A stretch of 64,000 bases of DNA. Source: Fibrobacterota bacterium. GTDB taxonomy: Bacteria; Fibrobacterota; Chitinivibrionia; Chitinivibrionales; Chitinispirillaceae. Positions 45,566 through 54,794 of this stretch are shown one piece after another; the first letter of the stretch is position 1, and each line of letters starts with the position of its first letter. The notes below the pieces were generated by a model. It saw only the letters and a program-made list of their open reading frames with translations, was not told the DNA's origin and did not search any database. The DNA lies in NCBI GenBank assembly GCA_023436145.1, contig JAEZKP010000047.1, positions 186,001 through 250,000 of the forward strand, in the 5' to 3' direction. The position numbers and the translations under genes were made by a program.

Positions 45566-45916
45566 ATGCATGAACTCTCTATTGCCACCGCAATAATAGA
45601 ACTTGCGGAATCAAAACTCTCCAACCCTGCAACCCTTTCCAAAGTTGCTGTTATCAATTCTTCTTTGTCTGGAATTTCTGCTGAATCCTTAAGCTTCTGC
45701 TTTGATGAACTATGCAAAATCAAAGGATATACACATGCTAAACTGGAAATCACCACCGCTTCAATCCAGATGAAATGCCTGCATTGCGGTAAAGAATATC
45801 AATGTATTACTCTAGACACTTTCTGTCCTGTATGTGGTAAACCGGAACGTGACATTCTCACCGTTCCTCCCTTTAAAATCGATTATATAGAAACAGCGGA
45901 GCATCTAAATGTGTGA
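45566..45916 (+). CDS. hypA: Hydrogenase nickel-insertion protein HypA
   Basis: Delivers nickel to the hydrogenase large subunit with HypB. The start is placed at the ATG at 45566 because HypA needs the N-terminal Met-His-Glu nickel site; an upstream in-frame start at 45470 would bury it. The 116-aa protein has MHELSIATAI, the Ser/Glu-rich central sheet, and a zinc site with two CxxC pairs (CLHCGKEY, CPVCGKPE). It overlaps hypB by 8 bp. Confidence 0.92.
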   Translation: MHELSIATAIIELAESKLSNPATLSKVAVINSSLSGISAESLSFCFDELCKIKGYTHAKLEITTASIQMKCLHCGKEYQCITLDTFCPVCGKPERDILTVPPFKIDYIETAEHLNV

Positions 45917-46634
45917 AGAGTGCGGATGCGCAGGTGCTGATATTCACCTGCATAATAAACATAGTCATGAACATGAACACAGATCATCTCAAAAGTTAAT
46001 GCTTGAGCAGGCAGTTCTGGATAAAAACAACTCCTATGCAGAGCTTAACCGTCAGTATTTTCATCAAAATAAAATCTATACCATTAACCTTATAAGTTCT
46101 CCCGGAAGCGGAAAAACCACCATTGTCGAGTACCTGGCCAGCCATTTTGGAAAAGAAATGGCACTTATCGTTGGCGATATTCAAACCCAACGGGATGCAG
46201 ATCGGGCGAAGGCTGCAGGATGCCGCTCAGTTCAGATCGAAACCCTGGGCGCCTGCCACCTCGATGCCCATAGCATTCTGCACACACTCCAATCTTTTAA
46301 TCTGGATGGAGTGCGACTCCTGATTATTGAAAATGTCGGTAACCTCGTGTGCCCTTCGTCATACGACCTGGGAGAAAATGAAATTGTAACAGTGCTCTCA
46401 GTTCCGGAAGGCGATGATAAAGTATTGAAATACCCTGCAATTTTCCATAAAGCAACTACCCTGCTCATAAACAAAGTTGACCTGACTGCTTATGTCAATT
46501 TTGACAAAAACAAAGTTATCACCGAATGCAGAAGCCTTAACAGAAACATAAACATTTTTGAAATCGCCGCAATTAAAGGGCTGGGGATGAATGCATTCAT
46601 CGATTACCTGAGCAAAAAAATATCGGCATGCTAA
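45909..46634 (+). CDS. hypB: Hydrogenase maturation GTPase HypB
   Basis: GTPase and nickel chaperone for [NiFe]-hydrogenase assembly. The 241-aa protein starts with the high-affinity nickel motif CEECGCAG, followed by a His-rich stretch (HLHNKHSHEHEH). The G domain has SSPGSGKTT (about 62-70), a VGDIQTQRDADR metal-site loop, an ENVGNLVCP block with the conserved Cys, and NKVD. The His-rich insert suggests nickel storage as well as delivery. Overlaps hypA at its start and hypF at its end. Confidence 0.95.
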   Translation: MCEECGCAGADIHLHNKHSHEHEHRSSQKLMLEQAVLDKNNSYAELNRQYFHQNKIYTINLISSPGSGKTTIVEYLASHFGKEMALIVGDIQTQRDADRAKAAGCRSVQIETLGACHLDAHSILHTLQSFNLDGVRLLIIENVGNLVCPSSYDLGENEIVTVLSVPEGDDKVLKYPAIFHKATTLLINKVDLTAYVNFDKNKVITECRSLNRNINIFEIAAIKGLGMNAFIDYLSKKISAC

Positions 46635-48916
46635 TGACTGCTGTATCCAGAATAATCATTATTAACGGTACTGTTCAAGGTGTGGGTTTCAGACCATTTG
46701 TTGCCCGCACTGCTGTATCCCTTGGGGTTACAGGTACCGTAGGCAATACGCCTGATGGTGTGCAAATTAATGTCAACGGTCCTGAACCGGTAATTAATGC
46801 TTTCATAGCCAAGATTGCAGATCATCCTCCTCAACTCGCTCACATCGACTCCATAAACATCTTTCCGGTTGAAAACGGAACGCCTTCCGATTCTTTCTCT
46901 ATTATCGACAGTGTATCTGGAGGTAAACCTACAGTGGAAATAACGCCCGATAGCGCCGTATGCAGCAAATGCCTGCAGGAGATGAATTCTCCAAAAAACA
47001 GACGTTTTGATCATCCGTTTATCAACTGTACCGAATGCGGCCCGCGTTATTCAATCGTTTATACCATCCCCTATGATCGAATGAACACCACAATGAAAAA
47101 TTTCAGCATGTGTCCCAGATGCACTGCTGAATACAAAGATCAAACCAGCCGCAGATATCATGCACAACCAGTCTGTTGTCCTGACTGCGGCCCGAAGTTG
47201 AAATTGCTCGACAATAAAGGAAACCAGGTCAGTACTGTATCTGTTATGGAAACTGTAAGGGCAATGCTGATTTCAGAGAAAATAGTTGCCATCAAGGGAA
47301 TTGGTGGTTTCCATTTGTCATGTCTGGCTACTAGTTCCAAAGCAGTAAAACGTCTTCGAGACCGCAAATCAAGAGCACAGAAACCTTTTGCCTGCATGGT
47401 AAAAGATATAGAAAGTGCTCAAAAGTACGCCAGACTTTCACCTTCTGACTGCCAAATACTCTCCAGTGCACGTTCGCCTGTTGTCCTTCTTAAAAAAACC
47501 AGTGCATGTGATAAACTGCTTCAATCAGTCGCACCAGGACTTTCCACCATCGGACTCATGCTCCCATATACACCAGTCCACCACCTGCTTTTCCAGCACG
47601 CCCCATATGATTGCCTGGTGATGACCAGTGCAAATGAGAATGGTGAACCCATGTATATCGATGATTCAGAACTATTACAGAGTAAACAGATACTTTGTGA
47701 TGCAATCCTCACTCATGATCGTCCCATTGTGGTTCGCCTTGATGATTCAGTAGAAAGACCTGCAGAAAATGGAACTATCATCCTCAGACGTGCGCGTGGT
47801 CATGTTCCATCTTCGGTAAAAACCCCATTTCCGGTTGACGGCATTATCGGGCTTGGTGCACAGATGAAAAACAGTCTTGCTGTTGGAAACGGTAAAAGCT
47901 GTTTTGTTTCAGAATATATGGGTACAACTGATTCTGTTTCTGTCGTCAACGAATGCATCAGAACACTTAAACGGATTTTAAACATACTTCAGGTAAAACC
48001 CATTCTTATAGTAAATGATCTGCATCCGTCTGCAATTGACCACTCCTTGATTGACAGTAACATTCCCAGCGTGAAAGTACAGCACCATCATGCCCATGCC
48101 GCAGCATGTATGGGAGAACATGGTCTTAGTGGTAAGGTAATAAGTGTGATTTACGATGGTACCGGGCTGGGAGATGATGGTACGCTGTGGGGCAGTGAGA
48201 TATTTATATCCGATTATGAATCCTACACACGAATGGCTCATCTGCATCCCATGCCACTTATTGGTAATAATGCTGCAATTGAAAATCCCGGAAGACTGGC
48301 TCTGGCAATTTGTGCCAATGGTGATTTGGATACTGAAAGCATCATTCCATGGATGAATTTACAGGAACAATCCAGCATTCTTTCATTACTCCGGAAACCG
48401 GCCTTTGTTACCCAAACCACAGGAATGGGGCGTCTTTTCGACGCATGTGCAGCACTTCTGGATGTGTGTAGAAAAAGAACCTATGAAGGGCAGCCCGCTA
48501 TTGAACTGGAAGGATGCGCTGATGCTTTTTGCAGGGAACACTATCCGGTAAAAACCGATTTCGTTAATGGAAAAATACTCATGGATGGACGATCAATACT
48601 GTTATCCGTTATTGAAGACCGCAACGCTGGTGTCGACAAATCGGTTATTTCTGCCAGATTTCATAATACTGTTATCCAGATGACCATTCAGTGTGTTACC
48701 ACGGTTTCAGAGCTTTCCGGAATAAAACAAGTAGTACTGAGTGGTGGGTGTTTCGCAAACAGAATACTACTTGACAGTATTGTTGATCTTTTAGGCAAAA
48801 ACCATCTGAAAGTCTATTTCCATAAGCAATTACCTCCCGGAGATGAAAACATCTCTTACGGACAGGTACTTGTAGCCAAAAAAATTTCAGATGTCAGATT
48901 TCAGGTATCTTATTGA
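46628..48916 (+). CDS. hypF: Carbamoyltransferase HypF
   Basis: Uses carbamoyl phosphate and ATP to carbamoylate the HypE C-terminal Cys, the first step of cyanide-ligand synthesis. The 762-aa protein shows an acylphosphatase domain (GVGFRPFV near 15-22), zinc-finger pairs (CSKC / CTECG and CPRC / CCPDCG), a YrdC/Sua5-like domain, and a Kae1-like domain with HHHAHAAACMGEH (about 480). The last residues (KKISDVRFQVSY) are encoded by a segment of the AT-rich repeat family, so the C-terminus may have been altered by a repeat. Start overlaps hypB by 7 bp. Confidence 0.95.
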   Translation: MLMTAVSRIIIINGTVQGVGFRPFVARTAVSLGVTGTVGNTPDGVQINVNGPEPVINAFIAKIADHPPQLAHIDSINIFPVENGTPSDSFSIIDSVSGGKPTVEITPDSAVCSKCLQEMNSPKNRRFDHPFINCTECGPRYSIVYTIPYDRMNTTMKNFSMCPRCTAEYKDQTSRRYHAQPVCCPDCGPKLKLLDNKGNQVSTVSVMETVRAMLISEKIVAIKGIGGFHLSCLATSSKAVKRLRDRKSRAQKPFACMVKDIESAQKYARLSPSDCQILSSARSPVVLLKKTSACDKLLQSVAPGLSTIGLMLPYTPVHHLLFQHAPYDCLVMTSANENGEPMYIDDSELLQSKQILCDAILTHDRPIVVRLDDSVERPAENGTIILRRARGHVPSSVKTPFPVDGIIGLGAQMKNSLAVGNGKSCFVSEYMGTTDSVSVVNECIRTLKRILNILQVKPILIVNDLHPSAIDHSLIDSNIPSVKVQHHHAHAAACMGEHGLSGKVISVIYDGTGLGDDGTLWGSEIFISDYESYTRMAHLHPMPLIGNNAAIENPGRLALAICANGDLDTESIIPWMNLQEQSSILSLLRKPAFVTQTTGMGRLFDACAALLDVCRKRTYEGQPAIELEGCADAFCREHYPVKTDFVNGKILMDGRSILLSVIEDRNAGVDKSVISARFHNTVIQMTIQCVTTVSELSGIKQVVLSGGCFANRILLDSIVDLLGKNHLKVYFHKQLPPGDENISYGQVLVAKKISDVRFQVSY

Positions 48917-48937
48917 AGTCTTTTTAATCTGAAATTT
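48882..48937. repeat. Inverted repeat of the AT-rich family at the hypF 3' end (copy 4)
   Basis: AAATTTCAGAT (48882-48892) pairs exactly with ATCTGAAATTT (48927-48937) around 34 nt. The first arm and the next words (CAGATTTCAGG) lie inside the hypF reading frame. The words match those at 12206-12234. Confidence 0.55.
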
Positions 48938-48956
48938 ACCTTTGATGGAGGACAAT

Positions 48957-49178
48957 ATGTGTCTTGCTGTACCTTGTAAAGTTGTAGCTGTCGATGGAGA
49001 CTATGCAATAATCGATCATGGCGGAAATACCATGAGCGTTGATATCTCTATGATACCGGATGTAGCTGTCGGTCAATACGTAGTAGTCCATGCAGGATTG
49101 GCAATTCAGAAATATGATGAACAGAAAGCCATTGAGACTCTGAATTTATTAAACCAATATTTTAACGGTGATGAGTGA
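48957..49178 (+). CDS. hypC: Hydrogenase maturation chaperone HypC
   Basis: Small chaperone that carries the Fe(CN)2CO unit with HypD and delivers it to the large-subunit precursor. The start is placed at the ATG at 48957 so that the essential Cys is residue 2 (MCLAVPCKVV); GGAGG lies 6 nt upstream. An in-frame start at 48942 would hide it. The 73-aa beta-barrel continues with DHGGNTMSVDISMI and GQYVVVHAG, typical of HypC/HybG. Confidence 0.94.
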   Translation: MCLAVPCKVVAVDGDYAIIDHGGNTMSVDISMIPDVAVGQYVVVHAGLAIQKYDEQKAIETLNLLNQYFNGDE

Positions 49179-49181
49179 AAT

Positions 49182-50255
49182 ATGATCCCATTCTCCGACA
49201 ACCATCTATTCAGAAAATGTCTGGACCGAATCTTTCAAAATGCATCAAAGCTGAAAGATACCAGAATTATGGAAGTATGTGGTACTCATACTATGGAGAT
49301 CGGACGCAGTGGCTTACGTTCATTATTACCTTCGAATATTGAACTTATCTCCGGGCCCGGATGTCCGGTTTGTGTGACACCTGCTTCGGTTATCGATACT
49401 GCATGCCACCTTGCCAGAAACGGAACTACAATTCTCACCTTTGGTGACATGGTACGGGTTCCCGGAAACAGAGAATCTCTTGAAAATGCGAAAAGCAATG
49501 GCGGAAAGGTTGAAGCACTCCTCACTCCACTGCAGGCAGTGAAAATAGCCCGGGAAAACCCTCATCAGATTTACGTTTTTATTGCTGCAGGTTTTGAAAC
49601 TACCACACCCGTTATCGCACGAACCATCTGGAATGCATCTCAACAGAAAATCGACAATCTTTTTTTTCTGGTAGCACACCGCACAGTGCCTCCTGCATTA
49701 ATCGCATTAATGGAAGACAAAACCATCTCGGTGCATGGGTTTCTACTGCCCGGACATGTATGTTCAATAACCGGAATAGCACCATTTGCAGATATCCTTC
49801 ACAACCGATTTCCTGCAGTTATCACCGGTTTTAAACCTCTGGATATTGCCATGGGAATAATGGCTATAACCGATATGCTGGTAAAACAATCAGCAGAAAC
49901 TGTCAATATGTACAGTCGCGTGGCCAGAGATGAGGGTAACCCTCTTGCACAGAAACTGGTTGATAGTGTATTCAGACCGGCTGATGCCCTGTGGCGCGGA
50001 ATAGGGATGATACCTCAAAGCGGTCTTTCATTGAAAGATGAATTTGCCGGTTTCGATGCACGGTCAAGGTTTACTATTGAACCAGATGATGAAAAGATGC
50101 CTTGTGGATGCAGGTGTGGCAATGTCCTTAAAGGTCAGATTAAACCATCGGATTGCCCTTTGTTTGGTTCGCTCTGTACCCCGGATCACCCGGTTGGTCC
50201 CTGTATGGTTTCATCAGAAGGCTCGTGTGCAGCCTGGTATAAATTCGGAGGATAA
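49182..50255 (+). CDS. hypD: Hydrogenase iron-ligand assembly protein HypD
   Basis: Iron-sulfur scaffold on which the Fe(CN)2CO group is built. The 357-aa protein has the catalytic CGTHT (about 29-33), GPGCPVCVTP (about 60-69) and the C-terminal cluster cysteines (CGCRCG, CPLFGSLCTPDHPVGPCMVSSEG in pieces). It begins 3 bp after hypC and ends 3 bp before hypE, so translation of the three is tightly linked. Confidence 0.96.
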   Translation: MIPFSDNHLFRKCLDRIFQNASKLKDTRIMEVCGTHTMEIGRSGLRSLLPSNIELISGPGCPVCVTPASVIDTACHLARNGTTILTFGDMVRVPGNRESLENAKSNGGKVEALLTPLQAVKIARENPHQIYVFIAAGFETTTPVIARTIWNASQQKIDNLFFLVAHRTVPPALIALMEDKTISVHGFLLPGHVCSITGIAPFADILHNRFPAVITGFKPLDIAMGIMAITDMLVKQSAETVNMYSRVARDEGNPLAQKLVDSVFRPADALWRGIGMIPQSGLSLKDEFAGFDARSRFTIEPDDEKMPCGCRCGNVLKGQIKPSDCPLFGSLCTPDHPVGPCMVSSEGSCAAWYKFGG

Positions 50256-50258
50256 TTT

Positions 50259-51266
50259 ATGGATAAAATACTGCTTTCTCATGGAAGTGGCCTCGGCTTG
50301 CAAAACCTACTTCAGACTGTGATTCTACCATCTTTGCTTGGTGATAATGAAAACGTTTTGGAAGATGCGGCAATTGTGCCATGGGATACCAGTTCACCGG
50401 TGGTATTTACTACCGATTCGTTTGTAGTTAATCCACTGACATTTCCCGGGGGAGATATCGGTAAACTGGCCGCATGTGGGATCATAAACGATCTGGCCAT
50501 GATGGGAGCGACTCCCAGTCATATTTCTGTGGCACTTATTATCGAAGAAGGTTTAGCGGTTACTCAATTGCAAAACTATCTGACTTCACTGAGAACCATT
50601 TGTAATCAACAAAATGTATCCATTGCCTGTGGTGATACAAAGGTTGTTGAAAAAGGTAAAGGTGATGAACTTTTCATTACCACTACCGGTATCGGAAAAT
50701 TACCCCGGGGGTACCAGAGACTCTCGGCTGGTAATGCGGTAGATGGTGATGTGGTGATAGTCAGTGGCCCCATAGGTTTACATGGAATTACCATACTTGC
50801 ACAACGTGAGAATTTATCATTTGCCAGTAACGCTGTTTCTGATTGCGCGCCATTGGTCCAATTAAGTGAAGCAGTATTGTCAGCATCGCCATCGGTGAGA
50901 GTGATGCGGGATGCAACCAGAGGTGGATGCGCTGCGGTATTAAATGAAATTGCCCAAAGCTCACATGTGTCAATTATGCTTGAGCAATCCCAACTTCCGG
51001 TACCGGAGGTTGTACGATGTGCATGTGAAATTCTTGGAATGGAGCCTCTGACTATAGCCAATGAGGGAACATTTGTGACAATTGTCCCCCAGTGCGACTC
51101 TAAGAATGTGCTTAAATCCCTGCACAGGTTACCAGAAGGTAAAAATGCCTGTATTATCGGCAGTGTTATTAAACAGGAACGCTTTGCAGTTCAGCTGCAC
51201 ACCGAAATCGGTGGGATTCGTGCAGTTGAAGTTCCACCAGGGCAGCTATTGCCAAGAATCTGTTAA
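50259..51266 (+). CDS. hypE: Hydrogenase maturation dehydratase HypE
   Basis: Dehydrates the carbamoylated C-terminal cysteine to thiocyanate, the CN donor. The 335-aa protein starts with LLSHGSGLGLQNLL, has the AIR-synthase-like ATP site (FTTDSFVVNP; GGDIGKLAACGIINDLAMMGA), and ends in the obligatory ...PRIC, so the reactive Cys is the last residue. GGAGG precedes the ATG. It is followed by a 128-bp gap before the structural genes. Confidence 0.96.
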   Translation: MDKILLSHGSGLGLQNLLQTVILPSLLGDNENVLEDAAIVPWDTSSPVVFTTDSFVVNPLTFPGGDIGKLAACGIINDLAMMGATPSHISVALIIEEGLAVTQLQNYLTSLRTICNQQNVSIACGDTKVVEKGKGDELFITTTGIGKLPRGYQRLSAGNAVDGDVVIVSGPIGLHGITILAQRENLSFASNAVSDCAPLVQLSEAVLSASPSVRVMRDATRGGCAAVLNEIAQSSHVSIMLEQSQLPVPEVVRCACEILGMEPLTIANEGTFVTIVPQCDSKNVLKSLHRLPEGKNACIIGSVIKQERFAVQLHTEIGGIRAVEVPPGQLLPRIC

Positions 51267-51394
51267 TACAATGTCTATGGATAAGAAACCATTATTATTT
51301 AGCAGAGTAAATGATACACAATTTTTATATACATTATTAACATACCAGCGCCTATTTTAAGATTATATTACTTCTAATGCCGGGGGGTCAAAGA

Positions 51395-52567
51395 ATGATA
51401 TCTGATAATCAGCTTTCGATTGAAAATGGAAATGAAGGGGTTTCACGGCGGGATTTTCTGAAATTCTGTTCAACGGTGGCAGTTGCAATTGGATTGGGAC
51501 CTGCCGGTGGATCAAAGGTATTTGCAGCTCTCACATCACAAAACCGACCAATTGTGCTCTGGTTGCATTTTGCCGAATGCACTGCATGTACCGAATCGTT
51601 TTTACGTGCAACCAGCCCCTATACCGATGAGCTTCTTCTGGATAAAATTTCAGTTGATTATCATGAGACGCTGATGGCTGGAGCAGGTTCCACGGTTCAT
51701 GACATTCTTATTGAAACCGCCAATAAAAACAAGGGCAATTTTATCTGTGTAGTAGAAGGCTCTATTCCTACCAAAGATAATGGTGTATATGGGACTATAA
51801 ATGGCAAAACCATGTTGAGTATAGCCGAAGAGATATGTCCAAAAGCCAAATGTATAATTGCGATCGGAACATGTGCATCCTTTGGTGGCATTCCTGCAGC
51901 TGCTCCAAATCCTACCGGAGCCAAAAACATTATCGCTGCCCTTAAACATATCGATCTTCCACCGGTGGTTAATGTTTCCGGCTGTCCACCTAATCCGGTT
52001 TCTTTTGTTGGAGTTATTGCCTATTATTTACTTAACGGTAGGCTTCCGGCAACTGACGATTATCTGCGGCCCAGATTTGCTTATGAGGATTATATTCATG
52101 ATGTCTGCCCATTCAACGAATATATAGATCCGGATCAACATCATAGATGTTTAATCGACCAGGGATGTAAGGGACCTAATACCTGCAACAATTGCACAAC
52201 GGTTAAATTCAATAACGGGACAAATTTCCCGATGAATGCAGGGCATGTCTGCATTGGATGCAGTGATCCGAATTTCTGGGATGTAAATTCCCCATTCTGG
52301 GGGAAATTAGCCGATGATGTCTTCGATCTGATCCCCCATCCAGATAAAGTTTTTGAAAAAAAAGTACAACCGATTGCAGTTAATCCAGGACGAAACAGGA
52401 AAAATATTAAAAATCAAATAAAAACTTCTCCGGAGATGTTCGATCTTACCGGCCGTAAAGTTCCCATGAATACAGCTGATATTTCAAAGAATAAAAAGCA
52501 TGGCACAAATCAGCTATTCATAAAAAAGACCGGAAATAAGATCAGGAAACATCTGAAAGTCAGGTAA
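51395..52567 (+). CDS. hyaA: [NiFe] hydrogenase small subunit (group 1-like)
   Basis: Electron-transfer subunit with three iron-sulfur clusters. The 390-aa precursor has a Tat signal (SRRDFLKF at 17-24, then a hydrophobic run), so the enzyme is exported with its partner. Proximal-cluster motifs are ECTACTE, GTCASFGG and GCPPNP; the distal/medial region has HHRCLIDQGCKGPNTCNNC and GHVCIGCSDPNFWD. The C-terminus is a basic tail with no membrane helix, unlike membrane-anchored HyaA/HupS. No cytochrome b gene follows. The ATG at 51395 is preferred over 51377 for its G-rich upstream site, though that site is weak. Confidence 0.92.
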   Translation: MISDNQLSIENGNEGVSRRDFLKFCSTVAVAIGLGPAGGSKVFAALTSQNRPIVLWLHFAECTACTESFLRATSPYTDELLLDKISVDYHETLMAGAGSTVHDILIETANKNKGNFICVVEGSIPTKDNGVYGTINGKTMLSIAEEICPKAKCIIAIGTCASFGGIPAAAPNPTGAKNIIAALKHIDLPPVVNVSGCPPNPVSFVGVIAYYLLNGRLPATDDYLRPRFAYEDYIHDVCPFNEYIDPDQHHRCLIDQGCKGPNTCNNCTTVKFNNGTNFPMNAGHVCIGCSDPNFWDVNSPFWGKLADDVFDLIPHPDKVFEKKVQPIAVNPGRNRKNIKNQIKTSPEMFDLTGRKVPMNTADISKNKKHGTNQLFIKKTGNKIRKHLKVR

Positions 52568-52609
52568 ACAGAAATCATCACCAGAAGCTATGGAGAAGGA
52601 ACAACCTGT

Positions 52610-54223
52610 ATGGCAAGAATAACTATAGATCCAATAACCCGCATTGAAGGTCATTTGAAAATAGAGGTCGAAGTAACCGATAATAAAGTAACTGATGCAT
52701 GGAGTTCAGGAACTCTGTTCAGAGGAATCGAGACAATCCTTAAGGGAAGAGATCCCAATGATGCCTGGCTCTTTGCACAGAGAGTTTGTGGAGTATGCAC
52801 CTATGTTCATGGTGAAGCTTCTGTACTCTGTGTCGAAAATGCCCTGGATACAACTGTTCCTTCAAATGCCAGGATTGTCAGAAATCTTCTTTTGGGTGGT
52901 CAATATATTCATGATCACCTGATCCATTTTTATCACCTTCATGGTCTTGACTGGGTAGATATCGTAAGTACACTGGATGCAGATCCTGATGAAACAACTC
53001 AACTGGCTAAGACACTCTCTCCAAAATCCCCGAATTTTGATTTTGCAGCAACTAAAACCCGGCTTCAGAATTTTGTCAATAGCGGTCAGCTGGGAATTTT
53101 CAATGGTGGCTACTGGGGACACAGTGCTTATCTCCTATCACCTGAAGAAAATTTACTCATAGCCACTCATTACCTTTACGTATTGCGCCAACAGCTTGCC
53201 GCAGCAGAAATGCACGCGATCTTTGGTGCCAAAAACCCCCATGTCCAGAGCCTTCGGGTAGGCGGTGTTACCTGTAAATACGATATTAATTCTCAACGAA
53301 TTTCCAGGTTCCGCACTTTATTATCGCAGATGCGCTTCCTGATCGATAGCATTTACCTACCAGATGTCAAGTATATTGCAAAAAAATACAGTTCCTGGAA
53401 GGATATCGGTGGCTATAATAATTACATGGCCTATGGAGGATTTCCTCTTAACGATTCAGGTTCATCCTTTCTTTTCCCTTCAGGATATATCCTGAACAAA
53501 TCTTCAAATGTCAACAATGTGGATTTATCCAAAATCACAGAGCAGGTTAATCACAGCTGGTACTCAGGGCCAGCTCTGCATCCATCGGTCGGACGTACTG
53601 ATCCTGCTTACGATCAGTACTCCACAGACAGCAAATATTCATGGCTCAAAGCCCCCCGCTATGACAGTAATGCAATGGAAGTTGGACCTCTGGCCAGAGT
53701 ACTTGTTGCTTATTACAAAAACGATTCAACTGCAAAATCACTGGTCAATTCTTTTCTTTCAGAAACCGGCCTAAATGTCTCAGACCTTCATTCCACACTC
53801 GGTCGCACCGCAGCCAGAGCTCTGGAAACAAAAATAGTAGCAGATGCAATGGATACCTGGCTCAATGCTCTGGATCCGGAAGGTGAAGTCCTTACAGCAA
53901 CGTCAATCCCCACTACCGGGCAGAAACAGGGGTATGGGTTGACCGAAGCCCCTCGTGGTGCTCTGGGACACTGGATCGATATTCAGGACGGGAAAATCAA
54001 TAACTATCAGATGGTGGTACCATCAACCTGGAATCTGGGCCCCAGAGATGACAATAACGTGAGAGGGCCGGTTGAACAAGCTTTAATCGGTACACCGGTT
54101 GAAGATCCTTCAAGGCCCATCGAAATTCTGAGAATTGTCCATTCATATGACCCATGTCTGGCATGTGCTGTGCATGTTATCGACCCTGAAAATGACAAAT
54201 CTTATACAGTTAAGGTAACCTGA
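52610..54223 (+). CDS. hyaB: [NiFe] hydrogenase large subunit (group 1-like)
   Basis: Catalytic subunit carrying the NiFe(CN)2CO centre; it oxidises or evolves hydrogen. The 537-aa protein has the N-terminal ligand motif RVCGVCTYVHG (C60, C63) and the C-terminal DPCLACAVH (C516, C519). A 15-residue tail follows His522 (VIDPENDKSYTVKVT), to be cut off after nickel insertion. It lacks its own signal and would be exported with the Tat-bearing small subunit. A GGAGAAGG site precedes the ATG. The dedicated protease gene starts 2 bp downstream. Confidence 0.95.
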   Translation: MARITIDPITRIEGHLKIEVEVTDNKVTDAWSSGTLFRGIETILKGRDPNDAWLFAQRVCGVCTYVHGEASVLCVENALDTTVPSNARIVRNLLLGGQYIHDHLIHFYHLHGLDWVDIVSTLDADPDETTQLAKTLSPKSPNFDFAATKTRLQNFVNSGQLGIFNGGYWGHSAYLLSPEENLLIATHYLYVLRQQLAAAEMHAIFGAKNPHVQSLRVGGVTCKYDINSQRISRFRTLLSQMRFLIDSIYLPDVKYIAKKYSSWKDIGGYNNYMAYGGFPLNDSGSSFLFPSGYILNKSSNVNNVDLSKITEQVNHSWYSGPALHPSVGRTDPAYDQYSTDSKYSWLKAPRYDSNAMEVGPLARVLVAYYKNDSTAKSLVNSFLSETGLNVSDLHSTLGRTAARALETKIVADAMDTWLNALDPEGEVLTATSIPTTGQKQGYGLTEAPRGALGHWIDIQDGKINNYQMVVPSTWNLGPRDDNNVRGPVEQALIGTPVEDPSRPIEILRIVHSYDPCLACAVHVIDPENDKSYTVKVT

Positions 54224-54225
54224 CC

Positions 54226-54711
54226 ATGAAAGATAAGCATATCCTGATCTTAGGTGTTGGAAACATCCTGATGTGCGATGAGGGTGCTGGGGTGCATACT
54301 GTCCGAAAGCTGGAAAAAACGTTTAGATTTTCAGATAATGTGACTCTTCTTGATGGAGGCACTTTGGGAATGAAGCTATTGCATTCTATATGCTGTGCTG
54401 ACCATCTTATTGTAGCAGATACAGTAATCAGAGGGTTGGCACCAGGAACTGTCTCACGATTAAACGCCAATGATATTAGTCTAAGGACAATTCCTAAAAA
54501 CTCCATGCATCAATTAAGCTTTACAGAGACACTGGCCTTAGCGAAGATGATGGAAATCCTTCCTGAAACGGTTATTATTTCCATTGAACCCGCAGATATT
54601 AAAACAATGAGCACCTATTGCACTCCTCAAATCTCAACAGGAATAAATATCATGTGCTCATATATTCTGGAAGAGATATGTACTTTTGGAGGAGAATACT
54701 TAAAAATCTGA
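54226..54711 (+). CDS. hyaD: Hydrogenase maturation endopeptidase (HyaD/HybD family)
   Basis: Nickel-dependent check-point protease that removes the C-terminal tail of the large subunit. The 161-aa protein has GVGNILMCDEGAGVH with the metal-binding Glu19, VADTVIRG with Asp65, and SMHQLSFTETL with His95, matching the three nickel ligands of HybD. It starts 2 bp after the large subunit gene and is the last gene of the hyp/hydrogenase cluster. Confidence 0.93.
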   Translation: MKDKHILILGVGNILMCDEGAGVHTVRKLEKTFRFSDNVTLLDGGTLGMKLLHSICCADHLIVADTVIRGLAPGTVSRLNANDISLRTIPKNSMHQLSFTETLALAKMMEILPETVIISIEPADIKTMSTYCTPQISTGINIMCSYILEEICTFGGEYLKI

Positions 54712-54740
54712 AGTGGATTTGTGCTCTGTATCGGAAAAAA

Positions 54741-54770
54741 AAAGCAGGGTTTATAGCCATACCCTGCTTT
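54741..54770 (-). terminator. Strong intrinsic terminator, mainly for the Tol-Pal operon
   Basis: AAAGCAGGGT (54741-54750) pairs perfectly with ACCCTGCTTT (54761-54770) around a 10-nt loop. Read on the minus strand it is followed by a run of nine T, so it terminates the tol operon. It lies 30 bp after the hyaD stop and can also serve the plus strand less strongly. Confidence 0.85.
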
Positions 54771-54794
54771 AAATTATCTTAAAAAAGTTTGTTT

